Part shown: positions 10,366 through 20,530 of the stretch, in pieces | How the letters are laid out: the number at the start of each line of letters is the position of its first letter | How positions within the stretch are numbered: position 1 is the stretch's first letter | Source of the DNA: Lithodes maja | Taxonomy: Eukaryota > Arthropoda > Malacostraca > Decapoda > Lithodidae | Length of the DNA: 64,000 nt | Assembly: GCA_037953745.1 (NCBI GenBank) | Contig: JBAKBP010003087.1 | Coordinates: forward strand, 1 to 64,000 | Direction of reading: 5' to 3' | Program-made: the position numbers and the translations under genes | Notes under the pieces: generated by a model | The model's database searches: none | Seen by the model: only the letters and a program-made list of their open reading frames with translations | Told to the model about the DNA's origin: nothing

Positions 10366-11094
10366 TTTATGTATTAGAGTGTGCTTTATTTCATATGAAA
10401 GCTCGTGTCATGGGCAGTCCAGAAAGGCTCTTTGTTTTTGCCCATGTCAAGGCTTTATATATCTAATTGTAAAGTATATGTTTTATCATTAACTAGTAAT
10501 GATGGGATCTGGGAGAGAGAGAGAGAGTAGAACAGAGTGAGAGGGGGCACGCAGTGTTTTTTGTCCCGCTCGATGACGTCACGGCTGGCTGCCTCGCGGG
10601 GGTTGGTGGAGAGAGGCCCTTACCATGCTGCAAGCTCTTGCTAGTGGTTAGATGACTTGTAACCGCTGTTTTCCCACGCGGCTCGAGCTAGTGCGAGTAT
10701 ATATACAGTTCCTCACCACTCTCTCCCTTAGATCTGGTTTCTAGAACGCACCCATCTTTTTTCCCTTGCTATCTGTCCCCGCTTCGCACCTGAGAATCTT
10801 TTCCTCTGCCTATCTCTCTCATTTTCCATATCTTTCACCACCTCTTTATTAACATTATATCCCCTCTGGTTAACTCTGCAAAATCAGCTTTATGCTGGCC
10901 AGTTGTATTGTGCGTTAAGGTCTGATATAACCCATGTATGTTAGTTGTTAAGATAAGTGGATCACGAAGCATTGGTTGGCATTTATATTGTTTAGTACTG
11001 CTTCCTTTAGTTATTAGTGTTCTGCTGGATTAGATAATGCTAGACTAGGAGTCTGATATTCTAAGGTATTGTTTCCTAGGAGTGCTGGCTTCAG
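10366..11094. other. Unassigned region with a TATA-like promoter signature
   Basis: No reading frame is convincing here. A GA-rich microsatellite lies near 10513-10530, and TATATATA at 10698-10705 is followed by a CT-rich stretch and then ordinary AT-rich DNA. The TATA-plus-pyrimidine arrangement on the plus strand resembles an LTR or leader promoter, but I cannot link it to an element. It lies between the truncated CR1-B and the TTAA element. Confidence 0.3.
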
Positions 11095-11730
11095 TTAACC
11101 TCTGAAGTGCGCACGGGGGTAAATGAAAACGTCCCCCTGTGCTGACGTATTTGAGGTTTTTCGTCACTAAAATATTCATTGTACCATTAATAGCATTAAT
11201 AATTATCCATATGCGCCTATTATGGGTTGATTATAAAGGTATTAACCTGAAACAACAATAAAACGAGTGAAAACAGCGTTTGGATGGTCAAAATCGGAGA
11301 TATAGCCCGCGAGTTGTATAATCTATGGGTGAGGCAAACTCCTTTCCCGCCAATTTCCCCCAAGGCCACTGAGACACAGTCGATCGATACTCTCTCTCTC
11401 TCTCTTGCACTCGATGGCCATCAGTGATGACAACACCCTGCTTGCAACTCGCTAATGTTAGCACGAAAATATACCTCAGAATAAGGGAATAATAGGGAAA
11501 ATAGGTGATAACTGAGGAATAGGAGGAAAGTGGGGAAGGAGGGGAGGTAGAGGACTGAGATTTTGCATGGCCCAGGGGCCAAAAAAAAAAAAAAAAAAAA
11601 CAAAAAAAAAAATAAAAAAATTTTTTTTTTTCGATGTAAAAAGTTGATTTTTAGTTTTACTTACTCCAGAGAGTCTTCCCGCAGTCCGCCGGCCGAACTC
11701 TAAAGAGTCTTCCCGCAGTTCCCAGGTTAA
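11095..11730 (-). mobile_element. MITE A1: TTAA-flanked piggyBac-type non-autonomous element
   Basis: The 636-bp unit is bounded by TTAA at 11095-11098 and 11727-11730. Three other copies (34394, 44431 and 57369) are near-identical in the opposite orientation. One end reads TTAACCTCTGAAGTGCGCAC. The other, on the minus strand, begins TTAACC(T/C)GGGA and carries CTGCGGGAAGACTCTT. Internal landmarks are a GAGA microsatellite, a long A/T tract (11581-11632) and the GGCCCCTGGGCCATGC box. It has no coding capacity. The frames seen across it are low-complexity artefacts. Confidence 0.85.
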
Positions 11731-12616
11731 AAGCGACACAACATACCTGAGAACTGGAGTTGATTGAGTAAATTCTAGTCTGTGTGCCATTGAGACTAGA
11801 GCATGCACGAATGAGGGTTTTTTGCCTATACCATTCTGCACTGTTCTAGTCTCGATTGTTTGTCTTTGAGGTACGCCAGGAGAACGCTTAATACTTCGGT
11901 ATTAAGGTTTCTCAAGAGAGCTACCCTTCATTATAACGTAATATTGGACGCACAGACTTGAGATTTGCACTAGGCTATGCAGCATGCCATGCGCACCAGT
12001 ATCTCGTATCATTGACTCTAGCTAGACTTTATCAGTCACAGTAGACATTAAGTATATTAACCTAATTACTCTTTTTATGCATACCCATTTATGATTACAC
12101 AAGCATTTCGCAGCCTAGTTTGATGTATTGAGACACAAACGACTTAGGCTCTTTTTGTTGATAGGAATACTGCATTGTCGGGGCGATTATTATTATTGTT
12201 GTAGTGTTTAGGATATTCTTGGCTCCGACGGCATTATATATTCTGCCTTTTTGTGTGCATTGCCTGCACGAGCATTGTTCCGCTGCCTGCCTTTTTGGGT
12301 TCCATTTCCGATACGAGCATCTTTATAGCATCTAACATTTAAAGAAGATTCCTTGTTAGTGTTGAAGGACTTTAGTGCACTTTCTTTCATGCAGGAGTGC
12401 CTGACATTTATTGATTAAAGTAACGTAAGCTGTAACTTCTCTTACCACCTTACTTTGCATACCATAACCAAGCACCTTCGGTTATAGGTAGTAATAGGCT
12501 GTTTTCACATAACATTAAGCCTAGAGTAGACGCACATTTATTGAGAGTTTGATAGCCTATTATTGCATATAGAACCCTGTAGAGTATTTGTGTTCTTTGT
12601 TCACTGGGGATATACA
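11731..12616. other. Non-coding flank of Gypsy-A, LTR not identified
   Basis: This stretch follows the Gypsy-A integrase stop on the minus strand, where a 3' LTR would be expected. A purine-rich tract (GTAAGGTGGTAAGAGAAG on the minus strand, near 12440) could be a polypurine tract. I could not find a matching repeat near the 5' end at 16932, so no LTR is called. A short Lys/Asn-rich frame (12208-12390) has no recognisable features. Confidence 0.3.
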
Positions 12617-14011
12617 TCAGAGGTTGGAGCTAGCGCTTTCCGTTGTAACATTTATGCCATTACTAGTCCAATGAATAAGAGCCCTGATATATTTGAACCC
12701 CAGTCGTAACATAATATAATAATTCCTATCTGTAGATCTAATGGTTGTGGTGTTGTCTGTATTAGTGACTTTTCCATTATTTCTTATGTCAGCGTTTTCA
12801 CTTGTCATCCGTAAATGACCTCTATTTCGTCTTATCGCTCCATTTTCTGTCTCCACTTCATACGATCGCTCGTCTAATCTCCTGTTTACAACTCCTCGTT
12901 CCCACTTCTTCTTGCCTAGTGATGTTGGCTTGATTCGCACCACGTCTCCTTCAACCAATGGTTCCAAAACTCTCGAACCTTTGTCGTAGTACTTCTTGCT
13001 TTTGAGATCTTTCAGCATCTTCTTCCGCTTCACTCGCTCCAACAACTTGCTAGTAGTCGGCAGTAACGTCCTCGTACGTCGACCAAAGTTGAGTTGCGCT
13101 GGACTCTCTTCCAAATCTTGCATAGGCGTATTTCTGTAGTCTAGAATCGCCAAAAACGGATCTTCACCACTCTCGACAGCTTTCTTGATTAGTTTCTTCG
13201 CCGTCTTGACCGCTGATTCTGCTTTACCGTTAGACTGGGGATGATGTGGGCTGCTCGTTCGATGTTCAAAGTCATACTTCTCCGCGAATTCTTGAAATTC
13301 TTCACTGCTGAACTGCGGACCATTGTCACTAACTAGTACATTTGGCAGTCCATATCTTGCAAAGTGTGCCTTCAACTTCCTGATAACAGCGCTTGACTTA
13401 GTGCTTTCCAGGTAGTCAACTTCCCAGAAATTACTGAAATAGTCCACTGTAACAAGATAGTTGTGACACTTGATTGTCATAAGGTCTACACCTACTTTCT
13501 CCCATGGTCGGCTGGTTTGCTCATGAGTCATCAGAGGTTCTTTTTGTTGAGCTGTAGAGTATGTGTTACAAATTTCACACTCTGAAATGAATTGCTTCAT
13601 CTCTGCATTCATTCCTGGCCAAAACAAACATTCTCTTGCACGTCGTAGACAACCTTCAACTCCCATATGTGACGAATGTATAGCGGACTTCATCTTCTGA
13701 CGTAGACTGGTAGGAATTACAACACGTTCTCCCTTGAAGATCAATCCATCTTGAAATGACAGTTCTGCTCGTACATTAAAGTATGGTTTCAGTATGGTCT
13801 CTACTTCACTCTTGTCTTCTGGCCATCCTTTGAGAATTATCTCCTTCAATAGTTGCAATGCTTCATCTTCCTCAGTTGCTCGACGGATTTCTTGCAATCG
13901 TTCACTTCGGATGGGTACATAGTCTGTCATGTTGATCTGTTCAAACACCTCTTCCTGCATATCTCTTGTGTTTTGCAGATAAGCTCTTGATAGAGTGTCG
14001 GCTAGATACAT
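12617..14011 (-). pseudogene. Gypsy-A pol: end of RNase H linker and integrase
   Basis: This 464-codon frame is the C-terminal part of a Ty3/gypsy polyprotein, cut from the RT-RH part by one TAA at 14012-14014 directly before MYLADTLSRAYL. The integrase zinc-binding region is HSSHMGVEGCLRRARECLFWP followed by CEICNTY (HHCC). The catalytic core shows VGVDLMT, YFSNFWEVDYL, LVSDNGPQFSSEEF and HPQSNGKAESAVKTAKK, consistent with D-D-E. A C-terminal block VEGDVVRIKP...WERGVV follows. Integrase would insert the cDNA copy. Similarity to K02A2.6-like gypsy proteins is from memory. Confidence 0.85.
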
Positions 14012-15027
14012 TTATTTGCCCTTCTTGTGAACAATCTCGACATCATACTGTAGTATCCTCATCAACATCCCTTGCAGTCGTCTTGCTACACTTGACAAAG
14101 GCTTATTTTGGATAGCTTCTAGAGGTTTATGGTCGCTCTGGATTGTCGTCTTCCTCCCAAAACAATACTGATGAATCTTATTCAGTGCAAAGACGATTGC
14201 CAAAGTCTCCTTCTCTATCTGCGCATATCGTGTCTCCGTGTCAGTCAGTGCTCGACTTGCAAATGCGATTGGTTTACCCTCTTGAAGTAACGCTGCTCCT
14301 AAACCTTTTTGAGATGCATCACATTGAATCTCCAACTTTTGCTCTGGGTTGTAGTACTGTAAGATGGGTGTTTGGGTCATCATCTTCTTGATCCTCTTGA
14401 ACGCCTCATCGTGTTCTCTTGTCCACTTCCACTCGGTGTCCTTATGGGTCAGCTTCCTCATAGGCTCCATGACATCCGATAGACTGGGTACAAATTTACT
14501 CAAGTAGTTCACCATTCCAGACAGTCGTCGTACTGCAGTCACATCCTCTGGTGCTTGCATCTTCACGATTGCTTCAATCTTCTTTGGGTCAGCCATCAGA
14601 CCATCCCGCGAGATCTTGTGACCTAGAAATGTGATTTCTGTACTACCAAGCTCAGTCTTTGCTCTGTTCAGCCTCAGACCCTTTGCTCGGCATCTGTCCA
14701 GTAGGTTTCTCAGCTTTGAGTCATAATCCCTTGCAGCTTCTTCATCAGTGTCACCAACTCCAAAGACCAAAATGTCATCAGCAACACAAATTACGCCTTG
14801 TAGATCATCCAGAACCAGTTGTAGCTTCTTCTGAAAAATTTCACTGCTTACAGCCAGACCAAAAGGAAGTCTGTTCCACCTGTATCTCCCATACGGTGTT
14901 TGAAATGTTGTCAGCTTGCGTGATTCTTCATCCAACACACAGTGCCAGTAGCCATTCTTGAGGTCAAGCTTGGAGAAAACTTTGGCTTTTGCAAGGTCAG
15001 GCAGAATGTCGTCGATTACCGGTAGAG
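14012..15027 (-). pseudogene. Gypsy-A pol: reverse transcriptase and RNase H
   Basis: This is the main RT-RH part, entered on the far side of a SINE insertion (15032-15275). It begins with the RT block H-P-L-P-V-I-D and continues through LTTFQTPYGRYRWNRLPFG to the catalytic box VADDILVF. It then shows FLGHKISRDGL, LSGMVNYLSKFVPSLS and the RNase H region IQCDASQKGLGAALLQEG, YAQIEKETLAIVFAL, TIQSDHKPLE. The frame stops at TAA 14012-14014 (after HKKGK) and otherwise continues into the integrase frame, so this is a single nonsense change. VADD instead of the commoner YIDD or FVDD is slightly unusual. Confidence 0.85.
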
Positions 15028-15031
15028 GGTG

Positions 15032-15275
15032 ATAATAATAATAATAATAATAGTTCTAAAAGCTAGCGCATGCTAAGCTAGCTAAGGATAGCTCAATAAG
15101 GCCGATTAGGCATATTTCCATTGGGGTCCTGTACTACTACCCCATCCCTTTGGTCATGAGGGATGGTAACGACTCAGTGCTTGTAAAAAATCTTTAATGC
15201 GCCGAGCGTGGGCGCGAACCCCGGCCTTCTGGGTGGAAGTCCGAGACGCTAGTCACTACACCAAGCGAGCCGCTT
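15032..15275 (-). mobile_element. tRNA-derived SINE inserted in Gypsy-A RT
   Basis: Read on the minus strand, the element starts AAGCGGCTCGCTTGGTGTAG. It contains a box A-like TGGTGTAGTGACTAG and a box B-like GGGTTCGCGCCC, the internal pol III promoter of a tRNA-derived head. It then has an unrelated body and ends in an ATT repeat tail. Plus-strand GGTG at 15028-15031 and 15276-15279 is a 4-bp target duplication. The gypsy frame reads through exactly when the SINE and one copy of the duplication are ignored. It would depend on a non-LTR element for mobility, and its ATT-type tail resembles that of the non-LTR element at 35539. Confidence 0.85.
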
Positions 15276-15279
15276 GGTG

Positions 15280-16824
15280 CATCTCTCTTATGAGTGCTTT
15301 GTTCAGAGCTTGAGGGTCAATGCAAATTCTCAGATCCCCCGACTTCTTGGTTCCTGCTACCATTCGACTTACCCATTCTGTAGGCTCGTCGACCTTAGTA
15401 ATGACATTTTCCTGCTCCAACTGCTCCAGTTTCTCTTTAACCTTCGACTTGATGCTCAATGGTACTCTACATGAAGGAATTGCAATAGGTTTCACCGACT
15501 CATCCACTGTTAGATGAACATTTCCTGGTATCTTGCCAACTTCATCAGCAAATACGTCTTCGTAGTCTGTTAGGATGTCATTCGTTGCACAGATGTTTTC
15601 ATAGTTAACTGTGATGAATCCCATCTTCTCAGACGCTCGCTTACCAAGAATTGGTGTAACAACCTGTTTTACAACAACAAACTCAACAGAATAGTACCTT
15701 TGTGGTTGCTTGTAGTTGCGAACATCAATCCTACACTTTCCCAACGGCTGAATTGTAGTAGAGTTCCACATTTGAAGAGTTGACTCACACGGCTGTAGCT
15801 CTGCGTCCGGTACCAGATGACTTGGAATGGCATTCACACTTGCCCCGCTGTCGATCTGGAACTTCACTTTAGTACCGTTGACCATGAGATTAGCCATTAT
15901 GTGTTTTCCTCTGGATCCGGTCGATACGTTCATGATGTATTCCCGTCCTCTTGAGTTATCTTCTGAGTCGTCGCTTTCTTCTGTGTCTCCATCTTCTACC
16001 GCATGGACTCTGCGTGATGTCTTCTTTTTGCCTCCTGTCGCTGCGCTTCTTGGTGCTCCGCCGGTCGCTGCATTACTTGGACATTTCTTGGCATAGTGTC
16101 CCGTTTTCTTGCATTTATGACATTTGGCATCAGTTGCAGGACAGTTCTTCTTACCCCAATAATGTGCTAAACCACACCAGTCACACTGCGTGAGGTTAGG
16201 CTTAGTCTGTGTTGTTTGTGGATTACTCTTCTTCTTGGGTTTTGCACTGAGTTTGTGTAGAGACTCCTGCTTGTCACTTCGAAATGCTGTCATTGATCTC
16301 CTTGAAGTTTCATAGGCAGTACACATCTTAAGTACAACATCTAGAGTTAGGCTATCCTCCCTAAAGAATTTTTCCCGAAGTGTATCCTCTTGGCAACCAA
16401 AAACAATTTTATCCCTCAGAAGTTCATCTTGAAGTTCTCCATATCCACAGTGTCTTACCAAAGTCTTCAGCCTAGTGATAAAAGATTCCAAGGATTCATC
16501 TTTCCTTTGCATGCTATCATGAAAGTTGTACCTCACCATCAGCTGCTCATCTCTTGGTGAAAAATGCTTGTCAAATTTCCCAATTAATGTTGCATAAGTT
16601 AGGGCAGATTCATCTTCTATGCCAAAAAATTTGTAGATATCTAGCAGAATCTCACCTCCAGTCAACAATTTCGCTATTTTAATATCATCACTCTTACCCT
16701 TCAAACCATTGCCGATGGTGTAAAGATCGAGTTTCTTCTTGTAATGCCTCCACACCACTGCTTGCTCAATCTCAGACTTGCAGACGAATAAAGGCTGTGA
16801 AGTGGATGCCATGACGTCACTCAT
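15280..16824 (-). pseudogene. Gypsy-A gag, protease and start of reverse transcriptase
   Basis: The 522-codon frame starts at 16824 (MSDVMASTSQ) and is intact up to the SINE, where its last residues and stop are SINE-encoded. The capsid-like region (about residues 1-200) is followed by two zinc knuckles, CDWCGLAHYWGKKNC and CHKCKKTGHYAKKC (about 210-245). A retropepsin follows with FQIDSGASVNAIP (catalytic DSG near 323), then the RT fingers region WVSRMVAGTKKSGDLRICID. Gag and pol appear to share one frame. Together with the downstream pieces the order is gag-PR-RT-RH-INT, the canonical gypsy arrangement. Confidence 0.85.
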
Positions 16825-17081
16825 ATCTTTCGACTTTTTGAGGTTAAATCCAAGGAAAACTCACTATTTCAGCTGTAGAACTTAGTCAGCAGTACTTCAT
16901 TCACACGTACACTGCTTACCCAGCTACCACCATGTTGATATGGGTATATATATCGGGTTCTTAATCAGACACACTGGATAGGGGTTCACATATATTGGGG
17001 GGGTCTGGTTACATGCCTCTTGTCGTCAAGGGAGGTTTAGGAAGCCATGCCTTGATATCGGCCCGCCTGTAGATTATATAT
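16825..17081 (-). other. Gypsy-A 5' leader and possible primer-binding site
   Basis: On the minus strand TGGTGGTAGCTGGG (about 16918-16931) follows ...CATATCAACA. This layout, an LTR end in CA followed by TGG, would suit a primer-binding site. Only about 150 bases separate it from the neighbouring CR1 fragment, so a 5' LTR here would be truncated. I found no matching 3' copy. Confidence 0.3.
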
Positions 17082-17907
17082 TTAGCTTACAATATTATTA
17101 CCAATATTGTAACAGGGTCCTACCTCCACCCCACCAACCGCTCCCTCTTCCTCCCTGTTTACAACACCACTTCCCTCCCCAGTGTCAGCTGCAACCTCTC
17201 TAACCCCAATCGCTCTCTCTTCCACCCTGTTTTCAACCTCATATCCCTCCCCAGCTTTTGCCACAGCTTCACTCTCACCCATCGCTCCCTCTTCCGCCCT
17301 GTGATCGTCCCCATTTCCCTCCCCAGCTTCTGCTACCCCTTCTCTCATGCGTCTATTTCGCTGCCTTTGCAGAAGCTCAGTTGCACGTACCCACTCTAGC
17401 ATTCGTTTTCCATACCGGCGGTTCCCTTCCGTGTTCAGGTGTACCGTATTTTTCACAAATTTGTCTCCTGTCAGGTCGCTGTCTAGGTCCATGAAACTCA
17501 CCCCAATATCTTTTTTCTTGAAATATTTTAGCTTCAGTTTTCCCATCTCTTCTCCTAACTTCCTGTTTAATTCTCTTCTGTGCATCTCATAGGTCATGCT
17601 CTCTTTAGGTCTCCTAACTATTCCCACAACCCCCACCCGCAGTTTTGTCTTGTTTTCTTTTATCCTATTTACTCCTTCAATGATATACTTAACTGTCTCC
17701 TCAGCACTGTTTTCTGCTAGGCCCTTTCCACTTGCCTGAATGATCAGGAGCCCTTCTTCAAGTGTTTCCCCGCATTGTATTGCCTCTTTCACTATATCTT
17801 TGTTTCCCTTCCCTTCTAGGCACATGCTCTTACTGCCCACAGCCTCTAACTTGACATGATTATGAACTTTACTTATGATATCATCTCCTACTACTACCCT
17901 TGCTGTC
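17082..17907 (-). pseudogene. CR1-type ORF1 fragment with degenerate SGNH domain
   Basis: This is the C-terminal, larger part of a 306-codon frame (17082-18002). It reads RVVVGDDIISKVHNHV, CLEGKGNKDIVKE, LLIIQASGKG, LRVGVVGIVRRPKE, VSFMDLDSDL and VHLNTEGNRRYGKRMLEWV. These are the ordered blocks of an SGNH-like ORF1 domain found in CR1 elements. The usual GDS nucleophile is GDD here, so catalysis is doubtful, although the late His in VHLN is kept. A Glu/Gly/Ala-rich tail follows. The N-terminal codons of the frame (17908-18002) belong to the adjoining DIRS element, so the frame is a fusion of two mobile-element fragments. Confidence 0.6.
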
Positions 17908-18108
17908 CTCTTAAATCCTACTGAAAAACGTTTTTGCTCAAATAGATAATATAGGTATTTGAAAATCAAGGCTCCCGAGGCATCCGTTTGCCCTGACTCC
18001 ACAACCCAGGTTGTAAATGTTTTCCAATGTAATAATATTGATATTGTCTCCTGTTAGATATGGTATATTGGTTCATAAGTTTATTTGTGACACTTTCCCC
18101 AAATTGAG
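17908..18108 (-). pseudogene. DIRS-A tyrosine-recombinase N-terminal fragment
   Basis: After the RNase H stop region, the minus strand reads NRRQYQYY, then (after a one-base shift) WKTFTTWV and ALIFKYLYYLFEQKRFSVGF. This fits the SAM-like core-binding domain that precedes the catalytic domain in DIRS tyrosine recombinases. It is cut off at about 17908 by the CR1 ORF1 fragment, so the catalytic R...HxxR...Y residues are absent. The recombinase would circularise or integrate the cDNA in an intact element. Confidence 0.5.
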
Positions 18109-19265
18109 CTAACCATTTTGCATTGTAAATGTCCAGAAGGCAAAACTGAGCGAGGTCCGAAAGTTGCCAATTGTCTCTAAGTGGAATGCGGAAACCGGGA
18201 GCATCACCGGGGTCCTGCACCATTCTTGCAACTGATGGTACCACGCCTGAGCCGGCCATAACAGCGCGATCATCGAGGCTAAGCCCCGGTAACCTCTTAG
18301 TTTGTGAATCACCCGGCACATTAGCACAGAATCTGGTAGAGGAAAAAGATAAATTGAAGTCCACTTATTCCAGTCCTCCAATAATGCATCTGGTCCCCCC
18401 GCCGGGGTCACCCCCAGGCGAGTTAGGAAGAGAGTGAGTCTGTGGTTCTCCTTGGATGCAAACAGATCCACTTGTGGCTTCGCAATCATTCTGTCGAAGA
18501 CGGTTTGTTTGATAGCCCATTCTACTAAGGTGCTCCGCCGCCGGGATAGAGCATCTGCCCAGACGTTCAACACGCCGGGGAGATATGCTGCAAGTAGGTG
18601 AATGCTCAGCGATTCTGCTAGGGCAAAAATCTGTTCTGACACTATTAGCAACTCTCGGGACCTCACCGAGCCTTGTTTCTGAATACAATGGACTGCAGTT
18701 AGGTTGTCCATCCGGAACGCTATTGATTTCTCTTGTAACGACCTGCCGTAATCTTGGAGAAAAAAGAGAGGAACTAACAGCTCTTGCTTGTTGATATGAA
18801 ATTGAACATCTTGGGTCCAAATGCTCTGACCTTGGTGGCCTAGATTTGACTGATACCCCCAACCTATTGCTCCTGAAGCGTCTGTGTCTACCCATACCGT
18901 AGGTGGGGGAGAAACCCATGTTGTTACCAAGTATAGTGTTTCGGGCTTGGCCCAGACCGCTAGTAAGCTGTGGATAAGTGGAGGAATTGGCCATAATTTC
19001 TTCTCCGGCGAGAGAGGAAACATTTTGTTGCCTTCCAAGATTAATCTCTTCACTTTCAACCGGCCCAACTTCACAGTTAATTGGATCCAGTTGAGAGAGC
19101 CGATCAGAGAATCCCACGTTTTCCTGGTCATATTCAAACTGTGGAGAAAACGAAACAGTTTCCGGCGGAATCTGTCCCGATTGTCCACACTCTGAGTAAG
19201 AGTCAGATTGGTGGTGTCCCAGACCAGCCCTATCCACTGAATACTCCTTGTGGGAACGAGGAGGA
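18109..19265 (-). pseudogene. DIRS-A RT thumb and RNase H
   Basis: The coding part starts at about 19265 with VLLVPTRSIQWIGLVWD. Codons of the nominal 491-codon frame upstream of that are out of frame with the RT. RNase H motifs are VWVDTDASGAIGWGY, INKQELLVPLFFL, AFRMDNLTAVHCI and AYLPGVLNVWADALSRR (D, E, D, D pattern). The following block, VDLFASKENHRLTLFLTR then DWNKWTSIYLFPP-like residues, is characteristic of DIRS and other tyrosine-recombinase retroelements. The frame stops at 18109. It is separated from the RT by one frameshift near 19265. Confidence 0.8.
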
Positions 19266-20003
19266 CTTTGCCAAGTTCACCTTGAACCCTAGGTTTTGCA
19301 CATGATTTAATGCTTGGTTTATATGAATGAGACATAACTCCTCTGACTCTGCCACCACTAGCCAGTCGTCTAGGTACCAAAACACCTTTATGCCCTGGGT
19401 CAATAATGGCAAAAGGGATTGCCGGACTAATTTTGTGAAAATTCTTGGTGCCAGGTTCAACCCAAAAGGCATTTTTCGAAAGACATAAGTCTCCTGCCTG
19501 ACCCTCAGAGTGAGGAATTTCTGGAACCTTTTGTTTATAGGGACATGCCAATAGGCATCTTTGAGATCTATTGAGCACATCCAACCTTGCGGCGGAAGAG
19601 TGAGCCTGATATGATTGACTGTAAGCATCCTGAAGGGTGAATTCTTAATAAAGGTGTTCAGATGTGAGAGATCCAATACTGGTCGCATTTGCACACTGTC
19701 CCTTTTCGGCACTAAGAAAAGTCTGGAGGTGAATACTGGGCAAGTTGGTTTTACTGGTACAATGACCCCTTTGGAGATCATTTCCCGGACCAGGGCCTCC
19801 ACCTCCTGTGACACATTGTTGCATTCCAGCGCCCGACGCAGTCGGGGTCGTCGGAGCCACCGCCAGGTGATTCCTTTGCTCACTACTTTCCTGGCCCAAG
19901 TCTTCTTGGGCCAGACTGAGCGGAATAACTGGAACGACCCAGTTTGCAAACTGGGCCTGTTCGGAGAAGCAACTCTCGGATCCGGCGCGCCTAAGCATGG
20001 CAC
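19230..20003 (-). pseudogene. DIRS-A reverse transcriptase
   Basis: The nominal 257-codon frame has a start that is probably not the native one. It includes VSKGITWRWLRRPRL, VEALVREMISKGVIVPV, SRLFLVPKRDSVQMRPVLDL, CSIDLKDAYWHVPI, FRKMPFGLNLAPRIFTKL and the catalytic YLDDWLVV, all typical of DIRS-type RT. Near 19265 a one-base shift moves the true reading into the RNase H frame, so the final FPQGVFSG is out of frame. The DIRS type is supported by RT motif style, the RNase H-following block and the recombinase fragment downstream. Confidence 0.82.
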
Positions 20004-20206
20004 CTGGGAACTGAGAGCTTGGGTGGTTAGTTTTTTGGAGGGGGAGGTGGGTTGGTATCAGAGGGCTGGCTACTTTTGGCTGACGTCTGCCCCTGATTTG
20101 GTTTCTGGTGTGGATTACCCCTATACCCTGAATATTTACCTTGTTTGGGCTTGGGCTGAGTACTTCCCTGCTGAGGAGGAGTTCTGGGATCTCGAAAGGA
20201 CTATTT
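20004..20206 (-). pseudogene. DIRS-A gag C-terminal remnant
   Basis: One minus frame reads FRDPRTPPQQGSTQPKPKQG followed by more Gly/Pro/Gln/Lys-rich sequence to a stop. That resembles the disordered basic tail of DIRS gag proteins. It lies immediately upstream of the RT. The rest of gag is not found to the right. Instead an inverted copy of another DIRS-associated segment begins at about 20207, so the element is truncated or rearranged there. Confidence 0.4.
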
Positions 20207-20530
20207 AATAGTGGCCCCTTCATCATTGACGATGTTGCCTATTAGTATAATAGTCTCCATTCAACACCCACGTCAGTCGTTTGAATCAACCGCCGCGGGG
20301 AAGAACAAGAGTCATCTTCATAAGTGCAACGCTACTTCTCTTATGGTGTCGTCATAGATCGGGTACCCACGACGAAATAACTTTCGTAAAAAAATATGAG
20401 AATAAAAAAGGAAAAAAATAATACTTTAACAGTTATCCACAAGCTTCCCACATTCGGTGGATTTTCTTGCGTTGTGGCTTCTTACCGCCTCTCGCCAAGC
20501 ACAACAATTCGTCCTTCTCTTCCTCGCGGG
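20207..20530. repeat. Inverted copy of a DIRS-associated segment (partner near 33640-33965)
   Basis: The plus strand here (CATCATTGACGATGTTGCC, ACCCACGTCAGTCGTTTGAA, CCGCCGCGGGGAAGAACAAG, GTGGATTTTCTTGCGTTGTG) closely matches the minus strand at about 33965 down to 33640. Differences are scattered. Neither copy has a convincing gene. The repeat abuts DIRS gag sequence at both places, so I read it as part of the terminal or internal complementary region of a DIRS element. Confidence 0.7.

Noticed and set aside
11421..11841. Phe- or Lys-rich frames across the MITEs (also 34484-34774 and 44521-44739)
   Set aside because: Translations of poly(A/T) tracts that recur in every MITE copy. No conserved start or protein feature.
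18365..19237. 290-codon minus frame overlapping DIRS-A RNase H
   Set aside because: Shadow frame. The overlapping frame carries all RNase H motifs.
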